A stretch of 10,446 nucleotides of DNA from Actinomycetota bacterium (GCA_005885025.1 VAYC01000021.1:1-10446), one strand, 5' to 3'; shown: positions 1 through 7,212, counted from the stretch's first letter. A program made the numbers and translations. Notes: a model not told the origin generated them from the letters alone.

Positions 1-6
1 CGCGAA

Positions 7-32
7 CGCCCTACTGCATTCGCTGTAGGGCG
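7..32. repeat. Inverted repeat (hairpin) near the left edge
   Basis: CGCCCTAC at 7-14 is the exact reverse complement of GTAGGGCG at 25-32, with ten bases between. Inside the loop, two more G-C pairs are possible after a T-T mismatch, leaving an ATTC tetraloop. No T-run follows, so it is not a classical intrinsic terminator, though it could end transcription of a gene to the left of the window. The rest of 1-117 shows no gene and no clear promoter. A tRNA was considered, but there is no T-arm consensus or CCA end. Confidence 0.4.
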
Positions 33-117
33 GAGCGCTATCCCCTTAGAGGCCGATTGTCCATCGAGTTGAAGCTGACGACGATTCTGGAACAAAGCGG
101 GCAATTCGCTTCCTGAG

Positions 118-1794
118 ATGACCCGGAGCGAGAGGGTGGCCGAGTCTCCCCCACGCCGTGACGAATCGGTGACTAGCTCCATCTTTCTTTGGAGCGTGGC
201 ACTGGGCGTCATCATGGGACTTACCTTTTCCCTTGTCAGGAATCCGAGGGTCCTGGCTCATCCTGATCTTCTCTTTTGGATCGCCGGTCTCAGCGTGGTC
301 CAGCTTCTACCCGTGCCTGTCTCGGGCAAGCTTCAACTGAGTTTCGGCTTTCCAATATTGCTTGGAGTAGCCATTCTGTATCCGCCCCTGGCCGCAGCAT
401 TTGTGGCCTTCATCGGATCCTTCGACCCCCTTGAAGTAAGTGGAAGACTGGCGCTAAGGAAGTCGCTCTTCAATCGTTCACAAATCGCGCTGTCGACCCT
501 CGCAGGCAGTGCTGCGTTTCATTTACTTGGATCCATTAACTCAAATCTAGGTCGGCTCGTTGCAAGTGCTCTTTGCGCTGTTGCAGCAAACTATTCTTTG
601 AACGTCTTCTTCGTCACGATCGCAATGCGAGTCGTTCATGGTTTTTCATTTCGTGAGGCCCTACGCCAACTTCGCCTGGGCGGCCCTGCGAAGTTCCTCC
701 TGAATTATGTTGGTTTAGCATCGGTGGGCATTATCATCGCTCGCCTATATTCGATCCCCGACGTACGCTTCCTTGGTGTTGCGGCGTTCATCCTTCCTCT
801 CGTCTTCGGCCGACAAATGTTCTTTCGAACTATGGCCTTGGAGGCTGCCCACAAGGAACTCAAGGATCGCCAACGGGTGCTGAAGGCGCTCTCGAACCGC
901 ATGGCCGAAGAGCGGCAGGACGAACGAATGCGGATCGCCGCCTACCTTCACGACGACCTCGCGCAAATGCTCTTCCGTCTCAACCTGCAGGCGCAGATGG
1001 CGAAGAAACGGCTGATCCAGGGCGACACTACCGCGGTCGGGAAGGACCTCGACGGTATCCTTCAAACCAAGCAGGAAACCTCGGACGCCATCCGCGCCCT
1101 GATCCGAGACCTGCACCGATCACCAATCGGACGGCGTGGCCTCGCCGAAGCCATCCAGAGCTTCGCCGATGACATGTCTCGTGGCGCTACGACGCAGATC
1201 ACTGTCGACGTAGTCGAGGTCTCACTTCCCCCACCGATCCAGCTCCTCATCTACCAGATCGCTCGAGAGGCCGCGATGAACGCGCTCAAGCACGCCGAGG
1301 CACATGAGATCCGCATCTCGCTCGGCGAGACAGGTGACGGCGTGGCGCTCACGATCACCGACGATGGGAAGGGGTTCGACACCAGCGCACCGCCCCCGGA
1401 GGGCCACTTCGGCTCGGTGATGATGAAGGAGCGGGCCCTGGTGGCGGGCGGTTCGTACTCCATCCAAAGCGAGGTCGGCAAGGGTACGTCCATCATGGCG
1501 AGCTTCCCGAGGGTATGGGTCGAGGAGGGTTCGGAGCTCGAGTCCGGACGGGACGGGCAGGACCCTGATGCCGGGGAGAGGGCCACTTCCCGTCCTCCGA
1601 TCGGAACAGCGGTTGGACCGCCACCTCGCAGCGCCCGCGCCGGCGATGCAAACGGCCAGGGTGCTACGGCGGTGGCCCTGGACCCTCGGCCGACAGATGG
1701 GGAGGCCCCGCTCTCGCCGTCGAAGGTGGCCCTCGACCCGGTTCCAGCTTCGGACGAGCCGGCGACTCCAGATCCCCGAGTCGTTCCCGCGTAG
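118..1794 (+). CDS. Membrane-bound sensor histidine kinase, NarL/DegS type (HisKA_3 plus HATPase_c)
   Basis: This is the sensor kinase of a two-component system: it would autophosphorylate on a histidine and pass the phosphate to a LuxR/NarL-type response regulator, none of which lies in the window. Residues about 22-232 form roughly seven or eight hydrophobic segments, an integral-membrane sensor of unassigned family. A charged helix (about 237-270), probably coiled coil, leads into the HisKA_3 motif with His278 (RIAAYLHDD). The ATPase domain has its N-box around Asn388 (REAAMNALKHA), G1 box DDGKGF at 415-420, and a G2-like stretch with FGSVMMKER. From about residue 465 the last 94 residues are Pro/Ala/Gly-rich and probably disordered. 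They overlap the convergent gene. ATG 118 has only a weak ribosome site; GTG 136 in the same frame has GGAG at 125-128 and is a credible alternative start. The sensor half is far less GC-rich than the kinase half. Confidence 0.9.
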   Translation: MTRSERVAESPPRRDESVTSSIFLWSVALGVIMGLTFSLVRNPRVLAHPDLLFWIAGLSVVQLLPVPVSGKLQLSFGFPILLGVAILYPPLAAAFVAFIGSFDPLEVSGRLALRKSLFNRSQIALSTLAGSAAFHLLGSINSNLGRLVASALCAVAANYSLNVFFVTIAMRVVHGFSFREALRQLRLGGPAKFLLNYVGLASVGIIIARLYSIPDVRFLGVAAFILPLVFGRQMFFRTMALEAAHKELKDRQRVLKALSNRMAEERQDERMRIAAYLHDDLAQMLFRLNLQAQMAKKRLIQGDTTAVGKDLDGILQTKQETSDAIRALIRDLHRSPIGRRGLAEAIQSFADDMSRGATTQITVDVVEVSLPPPIQLLIYQIAREAAMNALKHAEAHEIRISLGETGDGVALTITDDGKGFDTSAPPPEGHFGSVMMKERALVAGGSYSIQSEVGKGTSIMASFPRVWVEEGSELESGRDGQDPDAGERATSRPPIGTAVGPPPRSARAGDANGQGATAVALDPRPTDGEAPLSPSKVALDPVPASDEPATPDPRVVPA

Positions 1795-2389
1795 CCCCGG
1801 GCCGGTGTCGGCCCGCCTGCTCCCTGGCTGCCGCATGCCGCCCCGGCGGCCCCCGGGTAGCCGCCGCGATGACCCACGTCACCCCGAGGAAGAACAGCAC
1901 GTCCCCCGCACTCATGACGAGATGGACGGGTGCGCCCAGGGCGATCACGTCCGTGAGCGGCGTGAGGACGTCGTCAGGCCTCTCCAGGTGGTGCTTCGCC
2001 CCCCCGCTCGCCTGGAGGTCCGTCACCGCCGTGCCATACAAGGGGCCGTAGGCCTCCAGTAGAGCGTGCCGACTCACCGGCATGCCGCCGTTCAATGAGA
2101 TGACCAGGACGTTGAGCGCGAACCCAACCGAGATCAACGCGAACCCCGGCAGCCGAGCGTTCGCGACGACGAAGCCCAGAAGGGCGACGTAGGAGGCGAT
2201 GAGCAGCCCCACCCCCACCCAGTGGTCCGCCTGCCCTCGGAGCGCGGGGACCGGCGCGAGCTGGAACGCCAGACCGATCACGGCGAGCGGCCACCACCGA
2301 AGACGAATCTCGGCCAGCGAACGAAGGCTTCCTCCAACCGCCAGCCCGGCGAGGCAGCCTGCCGCGATCGCCCCCGCGATGAGCAGCAC
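1664..2389 (-). CDS. DUF5317-like integral membrane protein
   Basis: A 241-residue protein with about five hydrophobic helices (roughly residues 1-20, 32-50, 57-77, 82-99 and 144-178). Conserved-looking blocks are NGGMPVSR at 101-107 and surroundings, HHLERPDD at 133-140, and PVHLVMSAGDVLFFLGV in the last helix. This pattern resembles the DUF5317 family of small actinobacterial and related membrane proteins, whose function is unknown. The remaining 60 or so residues are Arg/Pro-rich, look disordered, and run antisense to the end of the histidine kinase gene. Translation starts at GTG (2389 reading leftward), and a TAGCCT element six bases upstream fits a leaderless transcript. The gene is real in its membrane part. 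The exact C-terminus is uncertain, because third-position GC in the tail falls to about 60%. Confidence 0.72.
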   Translation of the reverse strand: MLLIAGAIAAGCLAGLAVGGSLRSLAEIRLRWWPLAVIGLAFQLAPVPALRGQADHWVGVGLLIASYVALLGFVVANARLPGFALISVGFALNVLVISLNGGMPVSRHALLEAYGPLYGTAVTDLQASGGAKHHLERPDDVLTPLTDVIALGAPVHLVMSAGDVLFFLGVTWVIAAATRGPPGRHAAAREQAGRHRPGATRERLGDLESPARPKLEPGRGPPSTARAGPPHLSAEGPGPPP

Positions 2390-2395
2390 CCGTAC

Positions 2396-2401
2396 AGGCT
2401 A
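2396..2401 (-). promoter_or_regulatory. Candidate -10 element for a leaderless DUF5317 transcript
   Basis: On the minus strand TAGCCT, matching the TANNNT consensus of actinobacterial promoters, lies exactly six bases ahead of the GTG start. That places the predicted first transcribed base on or beside the start codon. No Shine-Dalgarno sequence precedes the GTG, which agrees with leaderless translation. No good -35 is visible; the place where it should be is covered by the inverted repeat at 2406-2431. Confidence 0.5.
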
Positions 2402-2405
2402 CGTG

Positions 2406-2431
2406 CTCGGCCTCGACGAAGCGAGGCCGAG
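2406..2431. promoter_or_regulatory. Perfect 10-bp inverted repeat between divergent promoters (possible operator)
   Basis: CTCGGCCTCG at 2406-2415 and CGAGGCCGAG at 2422-2431 are exact reverse complements separated by ACGAAG. The repeat lies between the -10 elements of the divergent DUF5317 and NERD-helicase genes and covers the expected -35 region of the former. It is therefore well placed as an operator for a dimeric regulator acting on one or both genes. It could also form an RNA hairpin, but neither predicted transcript includes it unless start sites lie further out. There is no T-run, so a terminator is unlikely. Confidence 0.5.
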
Positions 2432-2452
2432 ATTCTGCATGAACCGGTTGGC

Positions 2453-2458
2453 TAGAGT
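2453..2458 (+). promoter_or_regulatory. Candidate -10 element for the NERD-helicase gene
   Basis: TAGAGT fits the TANNNT -10 consensus and would start transcription near 2465, giving a leader of about 33 bases before ATG 2498. No convincing -35 hexamer is seen; the end of the inverted repeat (2431) reaches the place where it would lie. The same TAG is also the in-frame stop that limits how far the downstream coding region could extend upstream. Confidence 0.35.
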
Positions 2459-2497
2459 GCTCGGCGTGCCGTTCGACGATGCAAGCTCGCACTGACC

Positions 2498-4174
2498 ATG
2501 GCCCGTGTGGTGCCCTTTCCGATGCTGCCCACCGCGAGCTCGGCGGAGCGTCGGCTGTACGAAGGCTTCTTGCAGCAGCTCGACGAGGAGTACGTCGTGT
2601 ATCACAGCGTCGACTGGGTCCTGGCATCCCCAACACCAGGTGGCCCTCCCATCCAGGGCGAATCCGACTTCCTGATCGCCCATCCGGTCGACGGACTGCT
2701 CGTTCTCGAAGTCAAGGGCGGCGAGCTCGAGTACGACCCGGCCACCAGGCGGTGGTCCCAGACGGGGAGAAGCGGGCGGCACTTCCTGGACGAGGACCCC
2801 TTCCATCAGGCCAGGGACGAGATGCACTCCTTGATCGAGATCCTCTCCCACCAACCCGGATGGGATCGGTGGCGGCCCTCGTACGGTTACGGCGTCGCCT
2901 TCCCCGATGGGATCTACGATGACGATGCGAATCCTGCGGCTCGGGCCGCGTGGGTCATCGACCGGGACGACCTAACACGGCTGGCCGAGCGCGTCCGTCA
3001 GATCATGCGCCAGTGGCGGCATGCGGGCCGCCGGTTCGCGGCCGAGGGCATGGAGGCGCTCCAGAACGCCCTGGGCCTTCGGGTAGAGATCCGCACTCCG
3101 CTGAAGCTTCAGTTCGACGAAGAGGACCGCCGGATCGTCGAGCTCACCGACGACCAGTCCTACGTGCTGTCCTACGTCACCAAGCGTCACCGAGCCGCCA
3201 TCGTCGGGCCGGCGGGATCCGGCAAGACCATCCTGGCCCTCCAGGTGGCCAAGAGGTTGGCAGCGAGCGGGAACCGCGTGTTGCTGACGTGCTTCAACTG
3301 GAGGCTCGCCGACTATCTTCGGGAGCAGGTCAAGGGAACACCCGGGCTGGACGTCTTCCACTTCCACGGCCTTTGTCGCGACGTCGCGGAGAAGGCGGGC
3401 CTAGCCGTTCCTCCCGAGCCCACGGAAGAAGCGGCCACCAAGCGCTACTACGAAGAAGTCCTTCCGGATGTGTTGAGCCAGGGTGCCAAAAGGTTGGGTC
3501 CTCGCTACGACGCGATGGTGATCGACGAGGCGCAGGACTTCCGACCGGACTGGTGGCCCAAGTTGATGGAGTTGCACACCCACTCCCAGGACGGCTACCT
3601 CTTCTTGTTCGCCGATAGCAACCAGAACCTCTACGGCGGCGCCGTCCCCGAAGACATGGTCGACCTCACGCTTCCGCTCCCAGCCAATCTCCGCAACACC
3701 AAGCCCATCCACGAGTTCGTTTCGGTCTTCTACAAGGAAGCCGAACCGGCTCAGGGACGCGGGCCGGCGGGGCGGCCGGTGGAGATCCTCGGCTATCACG
3801 ACGACGACGACCAGGCCCATTTGCTCGGCCTGGTCCTGAAGAACCTCGAACTCGAAGGCGTGTCGCTCGACGATGTCGTCGTGCTGACTCCGTCGCAGCT
3901 GACCAAGAGCAAGCTCCGCCAGCGCGGGAGTGCCGACGGCTACGAGCTGACGGAGGAGCCGGTTTCGGGGAAGGTCTTGATCTACACGATCCACGACTTC
4001 GAGGGGCTGGAGCGGCCGGTGGTGATCCTGGCCGAGATCGGCGAGCGTCACCGGAAGGACCTCGCCACGTACCTCTACGTGGGCGGTTCGCGAGCCCGCA
4101 ACCACCTCATCGTCCTGGCGGCGGAGCCCGTGGCCAGGGAGCTCAGGCAGCTCGCCGGCGTGGCCCAGCCCTGA
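2498..4174 (+). CDS. NERD nuclease-like domain fused to a UvrD/Rep-like superfamily 1 helicase
   Basis: A 558-residue cytoplasmic protein predicted to process DNA, using ATP to translocate. The N-terminal NERD domain (about 14-130) carries the residues expected of a PD-(D/E)XK nuclease fold: Glu17, Asp57 in GESDFLI, and Glu71-Val-Lys73 in LEVKGG. The helicase part has Walker A GPAGSGKT at 237-244 (Lys243), Walker B VIDEAQDF at 341-348 (Asp343, Glu344), FADSNQNLY at 371-379 (motif III-like), LPANLRNT with Arg399 (motif IV-like), TIHDFEGLE at 497-505 (motif V-like), and GGSRARN with Arg532 and Arg534 (motif VI). All the motifs needed for ATP hydrolysis therefore appear present. ATG 2498 is the only standard start after the in-frame stop at 2453, yet no Shine-Dalgarno sequence precedes it. 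Substrate and role (repair, plasmid or phage response) cannot be read from the sequence. Confidence 0.88.
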   Translation: MARVVPFPMLPTASSAERRLYEGFLQQLDEEYVVYHSVDWVLASPTPGGPPIQGESDFLIAHPVDGLLVLEVKGGELEYDPATRRWSQTGRSGRHFLDEDPFHQARDEMHSLIEILSHQPGWDRWRPSYGYGVAFPDGIYDDDANPAARAAWVIDRDDLTRLAERVRQIMRQWRHAGRRFAAEGMEALQNALGLRVEIRTPLKLQFDEEDRRIVELTDDQSYVLSYVTKRHRAAIVGPAGSGKTILALQVAKRLAASGNRVLLTCFNWRLADYLREQVKGTPGLDVFHFHGLCRDVAEKAGLAVPPEPTEEAATKRYYEEVLPDVLSQGAKRLGPRYDAMVIDEAQDFRPDWWPKLMELHTHSQDGYLFLFADSNQNLYGGAVPEDMVDLTLPLPANLRNTKPIHEFVSVFYKEAEPAQGRGPAGRPVEILGYHDDDDQAHLLGLVLKNLELEGVSLDDVVVLTPSQLTKSKLRQRGSADGYELTEEPVSGKVLIYTIHDFEGLERPVVILAEIGERHRKDLATYLYVGGSRARNHLIVLAAEPVARELRQLAGVAQP

Positions 4175-4180
4175 CCGTAC

Positions 4181-4186
4181 TAACGT
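4181..4186 (+). promoter_or_regulatory. Weak candidate -10 element ahead of aconitase
   Basis: TAACGT in the 45-bp gap after the helicase gene matches TANNNT and would give a leader of about 27 bases. No -35 is recognisable, and so short a pattern can occur by chance. The aconitase gene may instead be read from the helicase promoter. The gap also holds AAGGAG at 4207-4212, seven bases before the ATG, a strong ribosome binding site that fixes the aconitase start. Confidence 0.2.
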
Positions 4187-4219
4187 AGGTGTGAGCGATC
4201 GATCTCAAGGAGCGTTCGG

Positions 4220-6160
4220 ATGCCAGACAACATCGTCCAGAAGGTCCTCCGGGAGCACCTGATCAGCGGAGAGCTCCGGGCCGGCGAGCCCATCAGCTAT
4301 CGCATCGACCAGGTCCTCCTCCAGGACGCCACCGGGACGATGGCGTGGATGGAGTTCGAACAGCTCGAAGTGGACCGCGTGCAGGTCCCTTTGGTGGTGC
4401 AGTACGTCGACCACAACATGATCCAGCTCGACTACAAGAATCCCGAGGACCACTTCTTCCTGCAGGGGATGGCGGCGAAATTCGGGGCGATGTTCTCCCG
4501 CCCGGGCAACGGCATCTGCCACTACGTCCACCTCGAGAGGTTCGCGAAGCCCTACGCCACGCTGGTGGGCGCGGATTCTCACACCACAACTGCGGGGGCG
4601 CTCGGGAGCTTCGCCCTCGGGATCGGGGGGATGGACGCCGCCGTCGCCATGGCCGGGTTCCCGTTCGAGCTGCAGAGTCCCGCCGTGGTGAGGGTGGTGC
4701 TTGAGAACGAGCTCGCACCGTGGGTCAGCGCGAAGGACGTCATCCTCGAGATGCTCCGACGGCTCACGGTCAAGGGCGGCATCAACAAGGCCTACGCCTT
4801 CGACGGGCCGGGGGTGGCCACCCTCAACGCCACCGAGCGCGCGACGATCTGCAACATGATCCTCGAGCTGGGGGCCACCGCCGGGATGTTCCCCGGCGAC
4901 GACGAATGCCGGACCTTCCTCGATTACCAGGACCGTCCGGGAGACTTCCGCGAGCTGCTCCCCGACCCAGGTTGCACCTACGACGAGGAGATGGTCATCG
5001 ACCTGGCGAAGCTCGAGCCCCTGATCGCTCTGCCCTCCAACCCCGACAAGGTGGTTCCCGTCACGAAAGTCGCCGGGACGAAGGTGGCACAGGTTTGCGT
5101 GGGCTCGAGCGTCAACTCGAGCTACGAGGATCTGGCCATCCCAGCATTCATCGTGCGGCATGGCGGCGTTCATCCCGACCTGGACATGACGGTCTCGCCG
5201 GGTTCACGACAGGTTCTGCGGACCGTGGCGAAGACGGGACTGCTGGAGGACTACATCGTGTCCGGAGCCCGGCTTCTGGAACCCGCCTGCGGGCCGTGCG
5301 TGGGCATGGGGCAGGCGCCGCCGGAGAACCAGCCCTCGGTGCGGACGATGAACCGGAATTTCCCCGGCCGCAGCGGCACCTTCAACGACAAGGTCTACCT
5401 AGCCTCGCCTGCGGTGGCTGGAGCCACGGCGCTCAAGGGTGTCATCACCGATCCGCGCGACCTCGGCTTCGACCCGCCGAGGCTGGAGATCCCCAAGCCG
5501 GTGATCGATGACTACATGTTGATCCAGCCACCCCCCCGGGAACAGGCAGCGAAGGTGCAGGTGCTCCGGGGCCGGAACATCCAGCCGCCCCCCATCCCGC
5601 CGGACCTGCCCGAATCCCTGTCCGGCAAGGTCCTGATCGTCCTGGGGGACAACATCTCCACGGGTTCGATGTCGCCGGACGGAGTGCTCGTGATGCAGGA
5701 GCGGTCGAACATCCCGGCCATCGCCGAGTACTGCTTCCGCAAGGAGGATCCTCAGTTCGTGAGCCGGGCCAAGGCCTGGGGGGGCGCGTTCATCGTGGCC
5801 GGGGACAACTACGGGCAGGGATCATCGCGCGAGCATGCCGCCCTGGCGCCGCTCCAGCTCGGGGTCCGCGCGGTGTTCGCCAAGGCGTTTCACCGGATCC
5901 ATCGGCGGAACCTGATCAACAACGGCATCGTGCCGGTGCTTATCGACGACGCCATCCACGGGAAGGCCGCCATCGGCCAGGATTGGGCGCTGCCGCGGGT
6001 GCGCCAGGAGATAGCCGAAGGCTCCCCGGTGATCACGATCCGCATGGACGGCGAGGAGTACCCCGGACGGGCCGTGTTCACGGACCATGAGCGTCAGATC
6101 TTGCTGTCGGGCGGGTTGCTCAGATACCTCAAGTCGAACCGGGACGCGTCGAAGCGATAG
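4220..6160 (+). CDS. Aconitate hydratase, single-chain Aquifex-type
   Basis: Converts citrate to isocitrate through cis-aconitate in the TCA cycle, normally with a [4Fe-4S] cluster. At 646 residues it is shorter than AcnA (about 890) and matches the compact type with the large domain (about 1-410) joined by a linker to the swivel domain (about 465-620). Active-site blocks are GADSHTTTAG at 117-126 (Asp119, His121), GIGGMD with Asp139, CGPC with Cys357 and Cys360, and GSSREH with Ser535-Ser536-Arg537. The third cluster cysteine, normally in GSCTNSS, is replaced: the sequence reads GSSVNSS with Ser297, and the nearest cysteine is Cys293, four residues earlier. Isopropylmalate or homoaconitate dehydratase is less likely because those are usually split into two subunits, and NSSYEDL is aconitase-like. 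ATG 4220 follows AAGGAG at ideal spacing. Confidence 0.9.
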   Translation: MPDNIVQKVLREHLISGELRAGEPISYRIDQVLLQDATGTMAWMEFEQLEVDRVQVPLVVQYVDHNMIQLDYKNPEDHFFLQGMAAKFGAMFSRPGNGICHYVHLERFAKPYATLVGADSHTTTAGALGSFALGIGGMDAAVAMAGFPFELQSPAVVRVVLENELAPWVSAKDVILEMLRRLTVKGGINKAYAFDGPGVATLNATERATICNMILELGATAGMFPGDDECRTFLDYQDRPGDFRELLPDPGCTYDEEMVIDLAKLEPLIALPSNPDKVVPVTKVAGTKVAQVCVGSSVNSSYEDLAIPAFIVRHGGVHPDLDMTVSPGSRQVLRTVAKTGLLEDYIVSGARLLEPACGPCVGMGQAPPENQPSVRTMNRNFPGRSGTFNDKVYLASPAVAGATALKGVITDPRDLGFDPPRLEIPKPVIDDYMLIQPPPREQAAKVQVLRGRNIQPPPIPPDLPESLSGKVLIVLGDNISTGSMSPDGVLVMQERSNIPAIAEYCFRKEDPQFVSRAKAWGGAFIVAGDNYGQGSSREHAALAPLQLGVRAVFAKAFHRIHRRNLINNGIVPVLIDDAIHGKAAIGQDWALPRVRQEIAEGSPVITIRMDGEEYPGRAVFTDHERQILLSGGLLRYLKSNRDASKR

Positions 6161-6201
6161 AGGAAGGCGTCATCCCGTAAGGCCGAGCACTACCCGTCAG
6201 C

Positions 6202-6207
6202 TAGACT
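6202..6207 (+). promoter_or_regulatory. Candidate -10 element for the cyanophycin operon
   Basis: TAGACT matches TANNNT and lies nine bases before ATG 6217, so the transcript would carry a leader of only about three bases or none. The absence of any Shine-Dalgarno sequence before this ATG agrees with leaderless or near-leaderless expression. The 56-bp gap after aconitase has no terminator hairpin, so read-through from aconitase is also possible. No clear -35 is seen. Confidence 0.45.
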
Positions 6208-6216
6208 GGTTTTCGT

Positions 6217-7212
6217 ATGTCCGAAGCGAAGTCGCCGATCCACTCCATCCGCGCCCCGGCCGACGGGGCGGGGCCGGTGATGATCATCGGAGGGGCCGAG
6301 GACAAGCTCAGAGACCGGGTCATCCTGGCTCGGTTCGTGCAGCTCGCAGGAGGCTCCGAGGCCCACGTCGTGGTCGTCAGCACGGCCTCCAGCCTGGGCG
6401 AAGAGGCCACCGGGCTGTACCGGGAGCTGTTCACCCACCTGGGGGCCGGTCGGGTCTCCGGCCTCCGGCCGGTGACCCGCGACGAGGCCAACGACCCGGC
6501 TGCCGGCCGCCTCATGGACGAGGCAACCGGCGTCTTCCTCACCGGGGGAAACCAGCTTCGGTTGGCCTCCGTGGTGGGGGGCACGGAACTCGGGGGGGCC
6601 CTCCTCCGGGCCCACGACCGGGGCGCCGTGATCGCCGGCACCTCGGCGGGGGCCAGCGCCGTGAGCACACACATGATGGCGTTCGGTGCCTCGGGCGCCT
6701 CTCCCAAGCATCGGATGGCTCAGATCTCTGCCGGCCTGGGCATCTTGATGAACGTGGTGGTCGACCAGCACTTCGAGCAGCGAACACGCTTGGGGCGGCT
6801 GCTCTCCGTGGTGGCTCAGTCGCCTTCCCTGATCGGCCTGGGGCTCGACGAGGACACCGCCGCCGTGATCAACGCGGACCAGACCCTCGAGGTGATCGGG
6901 CGGGGGGCCGTGACCATCGTGGACGGCTCCGAGATCGTGACCGATTCCTATCAGACGAAGGGCCACCGGCCCATGATGGTCTCCGGGGCGATCCTGCACT
7001 CGCTTCCCGCCGGTTACCGGTTCAACCTCACGACGCGGTCCCTGCTGTCCGGCCCGACTGAGGCCGTCGCGAAGGTCCCTCGGGCCATGGAAACGGCCAG
7101 GAAGCGCCTACACCGTCTGTCGAAGGAGATCGCTTCGGAGGGTGCCGACAGCTTCGTGGTCGACCGCAAGGAACGAAAGGCCCGCGACCAGCTGCCGGAG
7201 GCTTCGGAGTGA
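6217..7212 (+). CDS. cphB: Cyanophycinase
   Basis: A serine exopeptidase (peptidase family S51) that cuts cyanophycin, the Asp-Arg storage polymer, into beta-aspartyl-arginine dipeptides in the cytoplasm. The 331-residue protein has the family glycine loop near the start (MIIGGAEDK, about 22-30), TGGNQLRL at 109-116 with Gln113, the nucleophile elbow GTSAGAS at 141-147 with Ser143, and VVDQHFEQR at 181-189 with His185 as the probable catalytic histidine. Known cyanophycinases are about 270-300 residues. The extra length here is a charged, helix-prone tail after about residue 285. The gene is first in a two-gene operon, and its stop codon lies inside the start of cphA. ATG 6217 is preferred to the internal ATG at 6280, which would begin inside the first beta strand of the domain. 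No signal peptide is seen, so it acts inside the cell. Confidence 0.92.
   Translation: MSEAKSPIHSIRAPADGAGPVMIIGGAEDKLRDRVILARFVQLAGGSEAHVVVVSTASSLGEEATGLYRELFTHLGAGRVSGLRPVTRDEANDPAAGRLMDEATGVFLTGGNQLRLASVVGGTELGGALLRAHDRGAVIAGTSAGASAVSTHMMAFGASGASPKHRMAQISAGLGILMNVVVDQHFEQRTRLGRLLSVVAQSPSLIGLGLDEDTAAVINADQTLEVIGRGAVTIVDGSEIVTDSYQTKGHRPMMVSGAILHSLPAGYRFNLTTRSLLSGPTEAVAKVPRAMETARKRLHRLSKEIASEGADSFVVDRKERKARDQLPEASE
7197..7212 (+). promoter_or_regulatory. Ribosome binding site and GTGA stop-start overlap coupling cphB to cphA
   Basis: GGAGG at 7197-7201 lies seven bases before the GTG start of cphA at 7209, and that GTG overlaps the TGA stop of cphB (7210-7212) as GTGA. The site fixes the unusual start codon of cphA and implies that ribosomes finishing cyanophycinase can restart on the synthetase, keeping the two products in a set ratio. 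Confidence 0.8.

Noticed and set aside
1..117. End of a tRNA or other RNA gene at the left edge
   Set aside because: The hairpin has an eight-pair stem and ten-base loop, unlike a T-arm, and there is no TTCGA-type loop sequence or CCA end.
1251..1877. Minus-strand frame of 208 codons overlapping both the kinase tail and the DUF5317 tail
   Set aside because: Low-complexity Gly/Ala/Ser/Arg translation with no recognisable domain. It runs against the well-supported ATPase domain of the histidine kinase.
2498..4174. Complete anti-phage defence system built on the NERD-helicase
   Set aside because: Only one gene of this kind is present. Its neighbours are a membrane protein of unknown function and aconitase, with no methylase, toxin, integrase or repeat to support a defence island.
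4220..6160. 3-isopropylmalate or homoaconitate dehydratase
   Set aside because: Those enzymes usually have separate large and small subunits. The fused swivel domain, the 646-residue length and the NSSYEDL and GSSREH blocks fit compact aconitase better.
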